64,000 nucleotides of DNA from Renibacterium salmoninarum ATCC 33209. GTDB taxonomy: Bacteria; Actinomycetota; Actinomycetes; Actinomycetales; Micrococcaceae. This document shows positions 55,341 through 63,773 of the stretch, one piece after another; the first letter of the stretch is position 1; every line of letters starts with the position of its first letter. The position numbers and the translations under genes are program-made. The notes beneath the pieces are model-generated. The model saw only the letters and a list, made by a program, of their open reading frames with translations. It did no database searches and was not told where the DNA came from. The stretch is from assembly GCF_000018885.1 (NCBI RefSeq), contig NC_010168.1, positions 3,091,251-3,155,250 on the forward strand. Direction: 5' to 3'.

Positions 55341-56816
55341 TTGTCGCAGTCCATGGAAGTCGGTACCGTGCTTGGTGGCCGGTACAGAATTGCCACGCAC
55401 GTTTTGAACTCCGCTGAAGGAGACCAAGTCTTCGACGGCGTCGACCAGGTACTCAACCGCCCGGTCAGCATCGTGGTTGCCGGCCACGGAAACGGCGACA
55501 ATCTTACGCAGGGTGCTCGCGAAGTGGCTACCGGTGATCGGCCGGCCAACTTTCAGATCCTTGATTTGGGACTCGGCGACGGAACCGCCTATTTGATCGC
55601 CAGCAAGAGCGGCGCAGCTGATTTGCTCGACCTGCTCATCCCAACTGAGCCATTCGTTGAGCCGTCCTTCACCGACACCCTCGGCGAGGAATTGTTCGGT
55701 GGTCCTCGCGCAGAAGAGCCTGTCGCCGCCGAGTACGTGTACGACGACGGAACACCCGTTCCCGCGAGCGTTATCCCGCCAGCGGCCGTTCCACCGCCGC
55801 CAGTTATTGCTCCGCGTTCAAGCGACCCGGTACCTTCCGCCAAAGAACCCGTTTTACCCACGGCAACCAAGGGCCAACCTGTCCAAGCCGCAGATTCAGG
55901 CAGTGTTGGTTCGCCCAAGGTTTCACTATGGTCCGACGAGGATTATGGCTTCATTAACGAGAAGCCGGCCGTATCAAATGACCAACGTAAGCCCAGCACG
56001 TTTCCTGCTTCTGCGGTCGCTGCAGCGCCCTTGTATCAAGAGCCGCCGCGGAACACTAGCGCCCAGCCCATCGCTGGTGGTGCGATTGCTGCCGGTGCTG
56101 GATCCAGCGCCGGCTCCGGACCCGGTAATCCGAACGCGGACTATGACGACGAAGTGAATGCGCCTCGCAGTGGGCGCTGGTTGATTCTTGGCATTTTGGC
56201 GATAGTAGTTGTGGTTGCCATCGTCTTTGCCGGCACACAACTGCTCACTTCCTGGTTTGGCGACAAGAATCCTGCGGCACAAAGCTCGGCTTCCAATAGC
56301 CAAAGTTCAAGCGAGCCAAATAGCTCCAACAGTCCTCAGCCATCAAATCAGGCCGGCCCACCCGTGGTGGTCGGTGCAACCCGCGAAGTCCCAGGTGCCA
56401 GTGAAGCTGATCTGGCTAAGAATTTCCCCGAGGGCCGCCTGGCAAACCTCACTGATGGCAATCCAGCCACCTTGTGGAGTAGCTACGAGTTCACCGATGA
56501 AACGATGGCTGGCACGTCGGCTAAAAGCATCGCTCTGATTGTTCAGCTCAAAGATCGGTCAACGGTCTCATCGGTGGCAATAGCTCAGTCTGGTACTTCT
56601 GGCGGTAGCTTCGAAGTACTGGTCAATGACAAACCTAGTCTTGACGGCGCGAAGTCGATTGGCACCGGAATTTTCACCGGGCCAGAGTTCAACATCTCCG
56701 CCCCACCAAACACCACGGCAAGTTACGTCATCGTCAATTTCACTAAGTTGCCAAAAGTATTGAGCCCGCAGATATATCCTTACGGGCTGAAAATCGGCGA
56801 GATCACCATCAAGTAA
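55341..56816 (+). CDS. MurJ-associated pseudokinase-like membrane protein
   Basis: A 491-residue protein from TTG 55341 with AGGAGG upstream (spacing 6). Seen: an N-terminal kinase-like lobe (GTVLGGRYRIATHVLNSAEG, a degenerate glycine loop, then PVSIVVAGHGNGDNLTQGAR) without visible catalytic residues, a proline/acidic linker, a single transmembrane helix (WLILGILAIVVVVAIVFAGT), and an extracellular Ser/Asn-rich stalk with a discoidin-like module (NLTDGNPATLWSSYEF, then SVAIAQSGTSGGSFEVLVND). This matches the intracellular pseudokinase plus extracellular sugar-binding-like part fused to mycobacterial MviN (Rv3910), where it binds FhaA. Separate genes here suggest a split version; FHA binding is inference. 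Confidence 0.7.
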   Translation: MSQSMEVGTVLGGRYRIATHVLNSAEGDQVFDGVDQVLNRPVSIVVAGHGNGDNLTQGAREVATGDRPANFQILDLGLGDGTAYLIASKSGAADLLDLLIPTEPFVEPSFTDTLGEELFGGPRAEEPVAAEYVYDDGTPVPASVIPPAAVPPPPVIAPRSSDPVPSAKEPVLPTATKGQPVQAADSGSVGSPKVSLWSDEDYGFINEKPAVSNDQRKPSTFPASAVAAAPLYQEPPRNTSAQPIAGGAIAAGAGSSAGSGPGNPNADYDDEVNAPRSGRWLILGILAIVVVVAIVFAGTQLLTSWFGDKNPAAQSSASNSQSSSEPNSSNSPQPSNQAGPPVVVGATREVPGASEADLAKNFPEGRLANLTDGNPATLWSSYEFTDETMAGTSAKSIALIVQLKDRSTVSSVAIAQSGTSGGSFEVLVNDKPSLDGAKSIGTGIFTGPEFNISAPPNTTASYVIVNFTKLPKVLSPQIYPYGLKIGEITIK

Positions 56817-56935
56817 TCTGGTAGGTGTCCGCCACCCATCTGGAATAACTAGCACACCGAATAGGTTGTGTAGTTGCATTCCATTTGCGAGCCACGGCCC
56901 CACCGTGGGTCACCGATACAAGGAGCTCTCAGTCC

Positions 56936-57889
56936 GTGAGCACTGAAACAACTCAGAACGACGTCCGCGATGTCATCATCATCGGTTCCGGTCCTGCCGG
57001 CTACACCGCTGCCATCTACACCGCCCGTGCCAACCTCAAGCCGCTGATGATCGCAGGTTCAGTCACTGCCGGTGGCGAACTGATGAACACCACTGATGTG
57101 GAGAATTTCCCGGGTTTCCCCGAAGGTGTCATGGGGCCAGACCTGATGGATAATCTGCAGCAACAGGCGGAGCGGTTTGGCACTCAGATTGAATACGATG
57201 ACGTCACCGAAGTTTCGCTCGACGGCGAGATTAAAACCGTTCGCACCGGGGCCGGTCAAAGCTACTCTGCACGGAGCGTCATCGTCTCTACCGGCTCCGC
57301 TTACCGTGAGCTCGGTTTGGACGATGAAAAACGGCTGTCGGGCCATGGTGTGAGCTGGTGTGCAACCTGTGACGGTTTCTTTTTCAAAGATAAGGATATT
57401 GTAGTGGTTGGCGGCGGCGACTCCGCTATGGAAGAAGCGACCTTCCTTACTAGGTTTGCCCGCACAGTTACCGTGATCCACCGTCGTGACTCATTGCGCG
57501 CCTCGAAGATCATGCAGGATCGCGCGTTCAGTAATGACAAGATCAAATTCATTTGGAATACCGAGGTCTACGGCATCGACGGCGAAGCCAAGGCTAATGG
57601 TGTCAAGCTCAATAACTTGGTCACCGGTGAAAAGAGCGAGCTCCCGGCTACCGGAATCTTCGTAGCCATCGGAAATTATCCTCGCGTAGACCTTTTCAAG
57701 GGTGTCCTTGATCTCACCACTGAAGGCACTATTGCAGTGGCTGGCCGCAGTTCCAAGACCTCGTTGACCGGCGTGTTCGCAGCCGGCGACGTCGTGGATC
57801 CCACCTATCGCCAGGCAGTCACCGCAGCCGGTTCTGGCTGTGTTGCTGCGATTGACGTGGAACACTACCTTGCAAGCCTGGACGCCTAA
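56936..57889 (+). CDS. trxB: Thioredoxin-disulfide reductase
   Basis: Reduces thioredoxin (and NrdH) with NADPH. The 317-residue flavoprotein begins with DVIIIGSGPAGYTAAIYTAR (FAD site), then has the redox-active CATCDGFFF, the NADPH-binding VVVGGGDSAMEEATFLTRFA and a C-terminal GVFAAGDVVDPTYRQAVTAA. GTG 56936 with AAGGAG 10 nt upstream; the frame is open to 56885 without conserved sequence. It is followed by trxA after 29 bp, as usual. Confidence 0.94.
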   Translation: MSTETTQNDVRDVIIIGSGPAGYTAAIYTARANLKPLMIAGSVTAGGELMNTTDVENFPGFPEGVMGPDLMDNLQQQAERFGTQIEYDDVTEVSLDGEIKTVRTGAGQSYSARSVIVSTGSAYRELGLDDEKRLSGHGVSWCATCDGFFFKDKDIVVVGGGDSAMEEATFLTRFARTVTVIHRRDSLRASKIMQDRAFSNDKIKFIWNTEVYGIDGEAKANGVKLNNLVTGEKSELPATGIFVAIGNYPRVDLFKGVLDLTTEGTIAVAGRSSKTSLTGVFAAGDVVDPTYRQAVTAAGSGCVAAIDVEHYLASLDA

Positions 57890-57918
57890 CCGCTCAATCA
57901 AAGAAAGGGCACTACATT

Positions 57919-58245
57919 ATGAGTAACGCCAAAGCAGTAACAGATGCAACTTTCCAAAGTGATGTCATCTCCTCCGAGAAACCGGTCATTGTCGATTTCT
58001 GGGCAGAATGGTGTGGACCCTGCCGTAAAGTCGGGCCGATCCTAGATGAGATCTCCAGCGAATACGCAGATAAGGTCAATGTAGTAAAGGTCGACATTGA
58101 TGAGAATCCGCGCATCGCTGCCGAGTTGGGGATTACCTCAATCCCCGCTATCTATCTCTTTGCTGATGGCGAAGTGAAGAGCACCGTTATTGGTGCGAAG
58201 CCCAAGCAGTTCTTTGAAAAAGAGTTTGCCAGCTACCTTCAGTAA
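57919..58245 (+). CDS. trxA: Thioredoxin
   Basis: A 108-residue thioredoxin with the WAEWCGPCRKVGPILDEI active site, the conserved VDIDENPRIAAELGITSIPA (cis-Pro at SIPA) and a Val/Lys-rich C-terminus. ATG 57919 follows AAAGGGCACTACATT. It acts with TrxB and supplies reducing power to NrdE through NrdH-type pathways. It is terminated by the hairpin at 58253-58298, which also contains a parS site. Confidence 0.95.
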   Translation: MSNAKAVTDATFQSDVISSEKPVIVDFWAEWCGPCRKVGPILDEISSEYADKVNVVKVDIDENPRIAAELGITSIPAIYLFADGEVKSTVIGAKPKQFFEKEFASYLQ

Positions 58246-58252
58246 ATCAGCC

Positions 58253-58298
58253 ATAAAAAGGAGGCCATGTTTCACGTGAAACATGGCCTCCTTTTTAT
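58253..58298. terminator. trxA terminator hairpin containing parS
   Basis: Arms 58253-58272 and 58279-58298 are perfect 20-nt reverse complements (ATAAAAAGGAGGCCATGTTT...), loop CACGTG, flanked by T-rich CTTTTTAT on one side and A-rich on the other. It can end trxA (plus) and parB (minus, stop at 58338), so is bidirectional. The centre of the palindrome is a parS site. Confidence 0.8.
58268..58283. other. parS centromere site
   Basis: TGTTTCACGTGAAACA matches the consensus 16-bp parS recognised by ParB, identical to the Streptomyces/Bacillus-type site except for the known variant first positions. It lies 55 bp downstream of the parB stop, near the origin, as expected for segregation of newly replicated origins. 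Confidence 0.85.
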
Positions 58299-58337
58299 CT
58301 GCCTAGCAAAGTATGGCTCAGCAGCGCTGATACATCA

Positions 58338-59354
58338 TCATCCGGAGCGATCAGGGTCCAGTACCGTCATGATCCGATTAAGGTCCTCAACCGAAGCAAA
58401 TTCAATGCTGACCTTGCCTTTTCGCGCACCGAGAGTGATCTTGACGCTCGTGTCTAGGCGGTCAGCGAGCGAGCTAGCTAGAAAGTCTAACCTCTCATGA
58501 CGTGCATTAGGTCGATCATTTGCACCTTGGCGGCCGGCAGCTGGTTCTTGATATAGCGCCACTGCCTCTTCGGTCGCCCGCACAGACATTCCTTCCGCCA
58601 CAATGCGCTGAGCAAGTCGCTCAATCGCGGCAGAATCCGGCAGTGAAAGTAGCGCGCGGGCATGTCCGGCAGACAGAACGCCAGCTGCTACCCGGCGCTG
58701 CACAGTAGGTGGCAGCTTCAGAAGTCGTAAAGTGTTCGAGACCTGTGGACGAGACCGTCCGATTCGATCAGCCAGTTCTTCGTGGGTAGTACCGAAGTCC
58801 TCAAGAAGCTGCTGATATGCTGCAGCTTCTTCCAACGGGTTCAACTGACTGCGATGTAGGTTCTCAAGCAATGCATCGCGAAGAAGATCATCATCAGAAG
58901 TTTCGCGAACAATTGCCGGGATCGTACCAGTTTCAGCAATCTGGCTAGCACGCCAACGACGCTCACCCATCACCAGCTCGTAGGGCGCACCACCCTTATC
59001 CGGAGACTTTCGAACCACGATCGGCTGTAAAATGCCGATTTCCCTAATGGAATGCACTAGTTCGGCCATATCGTCTTCGTCAAAGACCGAACGAGGCTGC
59101 TTACGGTTTGGCTGGATCTCGTCTAGTTTGATCTGCGCAAATCGTGCACCCGGAACTTCAACTAGCTCAGGCGAAGGCGATGTTTCACGTGAAACGATTC
59201 GTGTTCTAGAGCTCTTCTTTTCTTTAGACTCAGGAAAAAAGAGATCAACCGGTCGTAATGTCGTCTGTCCATCAGTCGCTCCATCTTCATCCGGTGCTGA
59301 TGGGATGAGCGCCCCTAGGCCTCTACCTAAACCTCTGCGTTGCTTTTCTGTCAC
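58338..59354 (-). CDS. parB: Chromosome partitioning protein ParB
   Basis: ParB is a CTP-dependent clamp that loads at parS and spreads, recruiting SMC and linking to ParA. The 338-residue protein has the N-terminal ParA-interacting basic start EKQRRGLGRGLGALIPSA, the CTP-binding VRKSPDKGGAPYELVMGERR, the HTH region LNPLEEAAAYQQLLEDFGTT followed by EELADRIGRSRPQVSNTLRL, and a C-terminal dimerisation helix. ATG 59354. It lies directly downstream of parA (about 80 bp) on the same strand, with a parS-like site within the gene and a canonical site after it. Confidence 0.94.
   Translation of the reverse strand: MTEKQRRGLGRGLGALIPSAPDEDGATDGQTTLRPVDLFFPESKEKKSSRTRIVSRETSPSPELVEVPGARFAQIKLDEIQPNRKQPRSVFDEDDMAELVHSIREIGILQPIVVRKSPDKGGAPYELVMGERRWRASQIAETGTIPAIVRETSDDDLLRDALLENLHRSQLNPLEEAAAYQQLLEDFGTTHEELADRIGRSRPQVSNTLRLLKLPPTVQRRVAAGVLSAGHARALLSLPDSAAIERLAQRIVAEGMSVRATEEAVALYQEPAAGRQGANDRPNARHERLDFLASSLADRLDTSVKITLGARKGKVSIEFASVEDLNRIMTVLDPDRSG
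59181..59196. other. parS-like site within parB
   Basis: TGTTTCACGTGAAACG matches parS at 15 of 16 positions (last base differs). It lies inside the parB coding sequence, about 160 bp from its start. A second nearby parS-like site would be consistent with clustered centromere sites near oriC. Binding is inferred from the motif. Confidence 0.7.
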
Positions 59355-59433
59355 GATATGATGCCTATCTTCGCTGCTCTGTAGAGCGCTGTCGACCGTA
59401 TAGCATCAATTATAGCGTCAAAAACCAATCAGA

Positions 59434-60477
59434 CTAAGGAGTTGGTGCCCCTCGCTCGGAAATCTCAGCGGCGGCCTCCAAATAGCTCAACGCACCAGAA
59501 GAAGACGGATCGTAGGTGAGCACGGTCTGTTGGTAGCTTGGTGCCTCAGAAATCCGCACAGATCGAGGAATCACGGCCTTCAAAACCTGATCGGGGAAGT
59601 GTGTGCGTACATCTTCTGCCACCTGGGCAGCTAAGTTAGTGCGACCGTCATACATCGTCAACAAGATGGTGGATACCCGAAGATCAGAGTTGAGGTGCTT
59701 TTGGATCATCTCAATATTCTTTAGCAGCTGACTCAGGCCTTCAAGCGCGTAGTACTCGCACTGAATGGGGATCAACACTTCGGATGCCGCACAGAACGCA
59801 TTGACCGTAAGCAATCCAAGACTAGGCGGACAATCGATCAATACATAGTCAAGGCGCTCGAGCCCCTCGGACTGACGATGAGCAGCATAGGTTTCGATCG
59901 CGCGTCGTAGTCTCTGCTCGCGAGCGACTAGCGAGACCAATTCAATCTCAGCACCGGCCAAGTGAATTGTTGCCGGAGCGCAGATCAGATTATCGAGGTC
60001 CGGGCACGGCACCACCACCTCCACCAGTGCAGCGTCATTGATCAAGACATCGTAGATGCTATCGACTTCGGCCCGGTGGTCCACACCCAGCGCAGTGGAA
60101 GCGTTTCCTTGCGGGTCAATATCAATTACCAAAACGTGTAGACCAGCAGCGGCTAAACCGGCTGCGATGTTCACCGTGGTCGTTGTCTTGCCCACCCCAC
60201 CCTTTTGGTTGGCGACTGTGAGAACTCGAGTTTCTTTGGGGAGCGGCAATTTTCGCCCAATCAGCTTCTCGCGTCGACGGGTCTCATTCGCCAACTCGCG
60301 ACCAATTGGACTGTCATCGTCTACATCGTCGATCACATTACGGGCCAGATTGGTTTCATATGAAACATTGGAATTCTTCTTGTTTGAAACTGTTTTCGGT
60401 TGATTTGCCGACGATTGTGCTGAACCAAGCACACCGAACGGGGGAATCCTCTGCGTGGACCCATCCTGATTGACCAT
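59434..60477 (-). CDS. parA: Chromosome partitioning ATPase ParA
   Basis: ParA is a Walker ATPase that moves ParB-parS complexes. The 347-residue product carries the deviant Walker A KGGVGKTTTTVNIAAGLAAA, ALGVDHRAEVDSIYDVLIND, LERLDYVLIDCPPSLGLLTV (Walker B) and PIQCEYYALEGLSQLLKNIE. The roughly 75-residue N-terminal extension (MVNQDGSTQRIPPFGVLG) is polar. Its start codon is probable, but a downstream start would remove the extension. It is cotranscribed with parB and follows rsmG. Confidence 0.92.
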   Translation of the reverse strand: MVNQDGSTQRIPPFGVLGSAQSSANQPKTVSNKKNSNVSYETNLARNVIDDVDDDSPIGRELANETRRREKLIGRKLPLPKETRVLTVANQKGGVGKTTTTVNIAAGLAAAGLHVLVIDIDPQGNASTALGVDHRAEVDSIYDVLINDAALVEVVVPCPDLDNLICAPATIHLAGAEIELVSLVAREQRLRRAIETYAAHRQSEGLERLDYVLIDCPPSLGLLTVNAFCAASEVLIPIQCEYYALEGLSQLLKNIEMIQKHLNSDLRVSTILLTMYDGRTNLAAQVAEDVRTHFPDQVLKAVIPRSVRISEAPSYQQTVLTYDPSSSGALSYLEAAAEISERGAPTP

Positions 60478-60530
60478 CGGCTACCTACCTTCCCGCCAGA
60501 ACCACAAAGCTCTGGGAACTGAGACTAAGC

Positions 60531-61178
60531 CTATCTGTGGGCGGAGCCAACCAGAATTCGAACCACTGTGGTGGGCTCTTCAAGTACACTCGATCCTGCG
60601 ACCAGTACATCGGTGCGAGTCCCACCCAGCTTGCGAACTGCCTTTGCCGCCTTGGTGATTTCTTCTGCGGCGCTACGACCTTTAACCGCTAGGAACTGTC
60701 CGTTGCCATGAAGCAGCGGAATGGTTAGCCCGGCCAGCTTATCTAGCGCTGATACTGCACGCGCAGTCACCACAGAACAATTAACTTCATCAACGGCTTG
60801 TTCTGCACGCATCCGAAATAACGTCACCTGATCGCTCAGACCCAGGTCTGCTACTACTTCAGAAAGCCAAGTGACCCGCCGCTCTAGTGGCTCAATCAAA
60901 GTAATCGACAAGTCTGGCCTAGCTAACGCTAAACACAAGCCTGGTAGACCTGCACCACTGCCAACGTCCGCTACGGTCGCATCTATTTCGATCAGCTCAA
61001 CAACCACTGCGCAGTTGAGTACGTGTCTATCCCACAGCCTGGGCACCTCGCGTGGGCCAATAAGCCCGCGCTCTATGCCAGAGGTTGCTAAGTGTTCAAC
61101 GTAGCGCTGTGCTAGCGGCAGCCGATCACCAAAAACCGAATGTGCAGCGGAGGCAACAGCCTCAGTCATCTCAAGCAC
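60531..61178 (-). CDS. rsmG: 16S rRNA (guanine527-N7)-methyltransferase RsmG
   Basis: RsmG methylates G527 in 16S rRNA; loss confers streptomycin tolerance in several bacteria. The 215-residue protein has REVPRLWDRHVLNCAVVVEL, the SAM-binding DATVADVGSGAGLPGLCLAL, LIEPLERRVTWLSEVVADLG and VTARAVSALDKLAGLTIPLL. The start could be GTG 61178 (MLEMTEAV) or ATG 61169; RsmG homologues begin near MTEAV. It lies between jag and parA in the conserved origin-proximal order. Confidence 0.92.
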   Translation of the reverse strand: MLEMTEAVASAAHSVFGDRLPLAQRYVEHLATSGIERGLIGPREVPRLWDRHVLNCAVVVELIEIDATVADVGSGAGLPGLCLALARPDLSITLIEPLERRVTWLSEVVADLGLSDQVTLFRMRAEQAVDEVNCSVVTARAVSALDKLAGLTIPLLHGNGQFLAVKGRSAAEEITKAAKAVRKLGGTRTDVLVAGSSVLEEPTTVVRILVGSAHR

Positions 61179-61218
61179 AGTGCATCCAATCGCCGTCGAA
61201 AATCTTGCGGTGCTGGAA

Positions 61219-61791
61219 CTACTCGGTAGCGCTCACTACGATGTGCCTGGAGGACCCTTCGCCCTCAGACTCACTAATAAGCCCGAGCTCCGCAATGGCA
61301 TCGTGCACGATTTTACGTTCGTACGCACCCATTGGCTTCAACGCAACGGAGCCGCCATTACTCTTGACTTTCTCAGCAGCATCTTCGGCGATCTGCTGCA
61401 ACACACCAGCACGTTCCTCACGGTATCCAGTGATGTCCAGAACCAAGCGGGAACGATGACCTGTTGAGGACAAGACGTTCAGTCTGGTGAGTTCCTGTAA
61501 GGCCTCAAGGACCTTACCATCCCGGCCAACTAGGTTACTCAGTGCATCGGACTGTTCCTCAGCCACAATGGAGATATAAGTCCGGCCATTGCGAACCTCA
61601 ATGTCGATATCGCCATCGATATCTGCAATATCCAGCAACTCTTCAAGATAATCTGCGGCTACATCGCCTTCTTCTTCAAGGCGACTAGGACTCGAAGAAT
61701 CAACGGAGTCAGTTAGCTCAGCATCAGACTCGACCGACTCGGGAGCGTTCTGTTCGTCCAGTTCTTCTACAGCGGGGGATTCGGCAGTCAT
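61219..61791 (-). CDS. jag: Jag/KhpB-like RNA-binding protein
   Basis: A KH-R3H RNA-binding protein (Jag, KhpB) that partners YidC in the origin-proximal operon of Gram-positive bacteria. Its 190 residues begin with an acidic region (AESPAVEELDEQNAPESVES), then VEVRNGRTYISIVAEEQSDA-like KH domain with GRDGKVLEALQELTRLNVLS, and the C-terminal R3H-like helix YREERAGVLQQIAEDAAEKV. The start ATG 61791 overlaps the yidC stop by one base (TAATG style). Acidic N-terminus is typical of actinobacterial members. Confidence 0.85.
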   Translation of the reverse strand: MTAESPAVEELDEQNAPESVESDAELTDSVDSSSPSRLEEEGDVAADYLEELLDIADIDGDIDIEVRNGRTYISIVAEEQSDALSNLVGRDGKVLEALQELTRLNVLSSTGHRSRLVLDITGYREERAGVLQQIAEDAAEKVKSNGGSVALKPMGAYERKIVHDAIAELGLISESEGEGSSRHIVVSATE

Positions 61792-62756
61792 TACTTTTTC
61801 CTTCGGTTCTTCCGTTGTGGCTGGGTGCGTTGACCCTTGAGTTCAACGGCTTCTTCAACGACTTCAGTTTCGGCCTTCTTTTTCGCTCCAATGAGCGGCA
61901 GGCACTTGGCAGCACGACGCTGCATGTATTCCTTATAAGCCGGCGAACCAGGAGTCGGCATCCGTCGGATGACAAAGAACTGCTGTCCCATCGTCCACAG
62001 GTTCGTCGTCGTCCAGTAGATCAAAACGCCAATGGGGAAGTTGATACCACCAATACCGAAGACCAACGGCAAAATGTACAGCATCATCTTCTGCTGACGC
62101 ATGAACGGTGATGCCATCGCATCCTCGGACATGTTCTTAGCCATAATCTGTTTCTGGGTGATGAACTGCGAAGCAATCATCGCCAAGATCATGATGATCG
62201 ACAGGACGATAACCGAAACGTTCGGGTCTCCACCTTGGATCTGCGGCAAAAATGCCTTCGAAAGTGGTGCGCCCAGAATATTAGCGTCATCAAACTGCTG
62301 GATCTGTGTGTGACTCAAAACGCCAATTCCTTGGCCGTCTTGATTTGCCTTGGAAACGCCAGAAAGTACCTGGAACAGCGAGAAGAAGAACGGCATCTGA
62401 ATGAGGATCGGCAAACAGGCACTGAAAGGGTTCGTACCGTGCGATTTGTAAAGAGCCATTTGCTCTTGCGCCATCGCTTGACGGGAAAGTTGATCCGTCT
62501 TGCCTTTGTACTTTTCCTGCAATTTCTTCATTTCAGGCTGCAGAGCCTGCATGCCACGCTGTGCCTTGATCTGCTTCACAAAGACTGGGATGAGGGCTGC
62601 ACGAATGACTATCACCAGGCCGATGATCGACAAGGTCCAGGTCCAGCCATTATCACCAGGCAAGCCAAGGAAGGTCAGGCCTTCATGGAAGCCCAACATA
62701 ATGGCAGACACCAGCCATTTGAATGGGAACAGGATCTGTCCGAAGAAATCAAACAC
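61791..62756 (-). CDS. yidC: Membrane protein insertase YidC
   Basis: YidC inserts membrane proteins alone or with SecYEG. The 321-residue protein lacks the large Gram-negative periplasmic domain, as in Gram-positive members, and has the core helices IIGLVIVIRAALIPVFVKQI (with the hydrophilic-groove Arg), KQIKAQRGMQALQPEMKKLQ, NPFSACLPILIQMPFFFSLF, ASQFITQKQIMAKNMSED and GVLIYWTTTNLWTMGQQFFV, then a basic C-terminal tail. ATG 62756. It sits between yidD and jag. Confidence 0.94.
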   Translation of the reverse strand: MFDFFGQILFPFKWLVSAIMLGFHEGLTFLGLPGDNGWTWTLSIIGLVIVIRAALIPVFVKQIKAQRGMQALQPEMKKLQEKYKGKTDQLSRQAMAQEQMALYKSHGTNPFSACLPILIQMPFFFSLFQVLSGVSKANQDGQGIGVLSHTQIQQFDDANILGAPLSKAFLPQIQGGDPNVSVIVLSIIMILAMIASQFITQKQIMAKNMSEDAMASPFMRQQKMMLYILPLVFGIGGINFPIGVLIYWTTTNLWTMGQQFFVIRRMPTPGSPAYKEYMQRRAAKCLPLIGAKKKAETEVVEEAVELKGQRTQPQRKNRRKK

Positions 62757-62778
62757 TTACTTTTCCCCTCGTGGAACA

Positions 62779-63165
62779 TCAGGCAACCTTGTTGGCCAAG
62801 CCAGCAGGCTCGGCTTGATTCGGCAGGTTATTCAAATAGCGATCGGGGTGATTTAGCACCACGATCCGCGGCGTAGCCTCCATTGGCAGCGCGGAAAAAT
62901 CTAAATGGCGATGGGCAGGCAAATTATCAATGCCGCCGGCGGCCCAAGGATGACAGCGAAGTATCCGCCGAATAGCAAAGAAGCTTCCTTTAACAGCGCC
63001 GTGAAGCGTAAAGGCTTCGAGTGCATAGCTGGAGCAACTCGGAAAATATCTGCATACCTGACCATAAAGCGGCGAAATAACTGCACGATATCCGGTCAGG
63101 AGCAAAATCAGAATGTTTCGCGGCAGACGCCAAATCAAGCGAAAGACGCTTAGTAAAACGATCAC
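62779..63165 (-). CDS. yidD: Membrane protein insertion efficiency factor YidD
   Basis: YidD assists YidC-dependent insertion. The 128-residue product has the family core RNILILLLTGYRAVISPLYG, RYFPSCSSYALEAFTLHGAV (Cys-Ser-Ser-Tyr-Ala motif) and RRILRCHPWAAGGIDNLPAH. The ATG 63165 overlaps the rnpA stop (ATGA). The C-terminal tail (HLDFSALPMEATPRIVVLNH and beyond) is longer than in some homologues. It lies between rnpA and yidC as in the conserved cluster. Confidence 0.92.
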   Translation of the reverse strand: MIVLLSVFRLIWRLPRNILILLLTGYRAVISPLYGQVCRYFPSCSSYALEAFTLHGAVKGSFFAIRRILRCHPWAAGGIDNLPAHRHLDFSALPMEATPRIVVLNHPDRYLNNLPNQAEPAGLANKVA

Positions 63166-63563
63166 TCATTCGCTCCTTCTCTGTACTCGGCAAATACCGT
63201 CTCCGGAATTTTCGACAATGATGCCCGGAACCCGGCTTCATAATCGTTCTGCAACTCCTGCCAGCTTGAGGTAGCTGCGAGGGGCAACGCCCTCACCACT
63301 ATTCTCAGCCCAAAGGGGTACTGCAGAACAGTGGATGCGGCTAGTGAACGTAATCTGCGTTTGACAAGATTACGCACTACAGCGTTACCCACTGATTTAG
63401 CGACGATGAATCCGACTCGGCTGGGAAGAGACGTCTTCTCAGCCACACCGCTAGGTTCAACGAGTGCATATAACACCAAGTTCCGGCGCCCTGATCGGAC
63501 GCCGGAACGGACGGTGTTTGAGAACTCACTCGAAGCACGCAAGCGGTTAGCAGCCGGTAACAT
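63162..63563 (-). CDS. rnpA: Ribonuclease P protein component
   Basis: The protein subunit of RNase P, which matures tRNA 5' ends. From ATG 63563 (MLPAANRLRASSEFSNTVRS) the 133-residue protein includes the canonical RVGFIVAKSVGNAVVRNLVK and RRLRSLAASTVLQYPFGLRI. GAGGTC upstream fits a Shine-Dalgarno; the frame is open to 63581, adding six residues. Its basic character fits RNA binding. It lies between rpmH and yidD. Confidence 0.94.
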   Translation of the reverse strand: MLPAANRLRASSEFSNTVRSGVRSGRRNLVLYALVEPSGVAEKTSLPSRVGFIVAKSVGNAVVRNLVKRRLRSLAASTVLQYPFGLRIVVRALPLAATSSWQELQNDYEAGFRASLSKIPETVFAEYREGANE

Positions 63564-63635
63564 TACCGACCTCAGATTCACACATCGTCAAAAACGGCAT
63601 GGATGCCAAGGCCTATTAGTTAAGGCTGCGCAGGG

Positions 63636-63773
63636 CTAAGCGGAAAGCTCAGTACGGCCCTTAGTCCGACGGGCAGCCAAAATGGCTCGGCCCGCACGGG
63701 TGCGCATGCGCAGTCGGAAGCCGTGCTTTTTGGCACGACGACGATTGTTAGGCTGATAAGTCCGCTTGCTCAC
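63636..63773 (-). CDS. rpmH: 50S ribosomal protein L34
   Basis: The smallest ribosomal protein, 45 residues ([20 protein letters not shown], then [20 protein letters not shown]). GTG 63773 is used, giving (M)SKRTYQPNN, the universal start; the frame continues to 63902 only by chance. Together with rnpA and yidD it forms the first operon left of the origin, transcribed away from it. Confidence 0.96.
   Translation of the reverse strand: MSKRTYQPNNRRRAKKHGFRLRMRTRAGRAILAARRTKGRTELSA

Noticed and set aside
60351..60370. GGTTTCATATGAAACA in parA as a third parS site
   Set aside because: The central CACGTG of parS is replaced by CATATG; the two core positions differ, so binding by ParB is unlikely.
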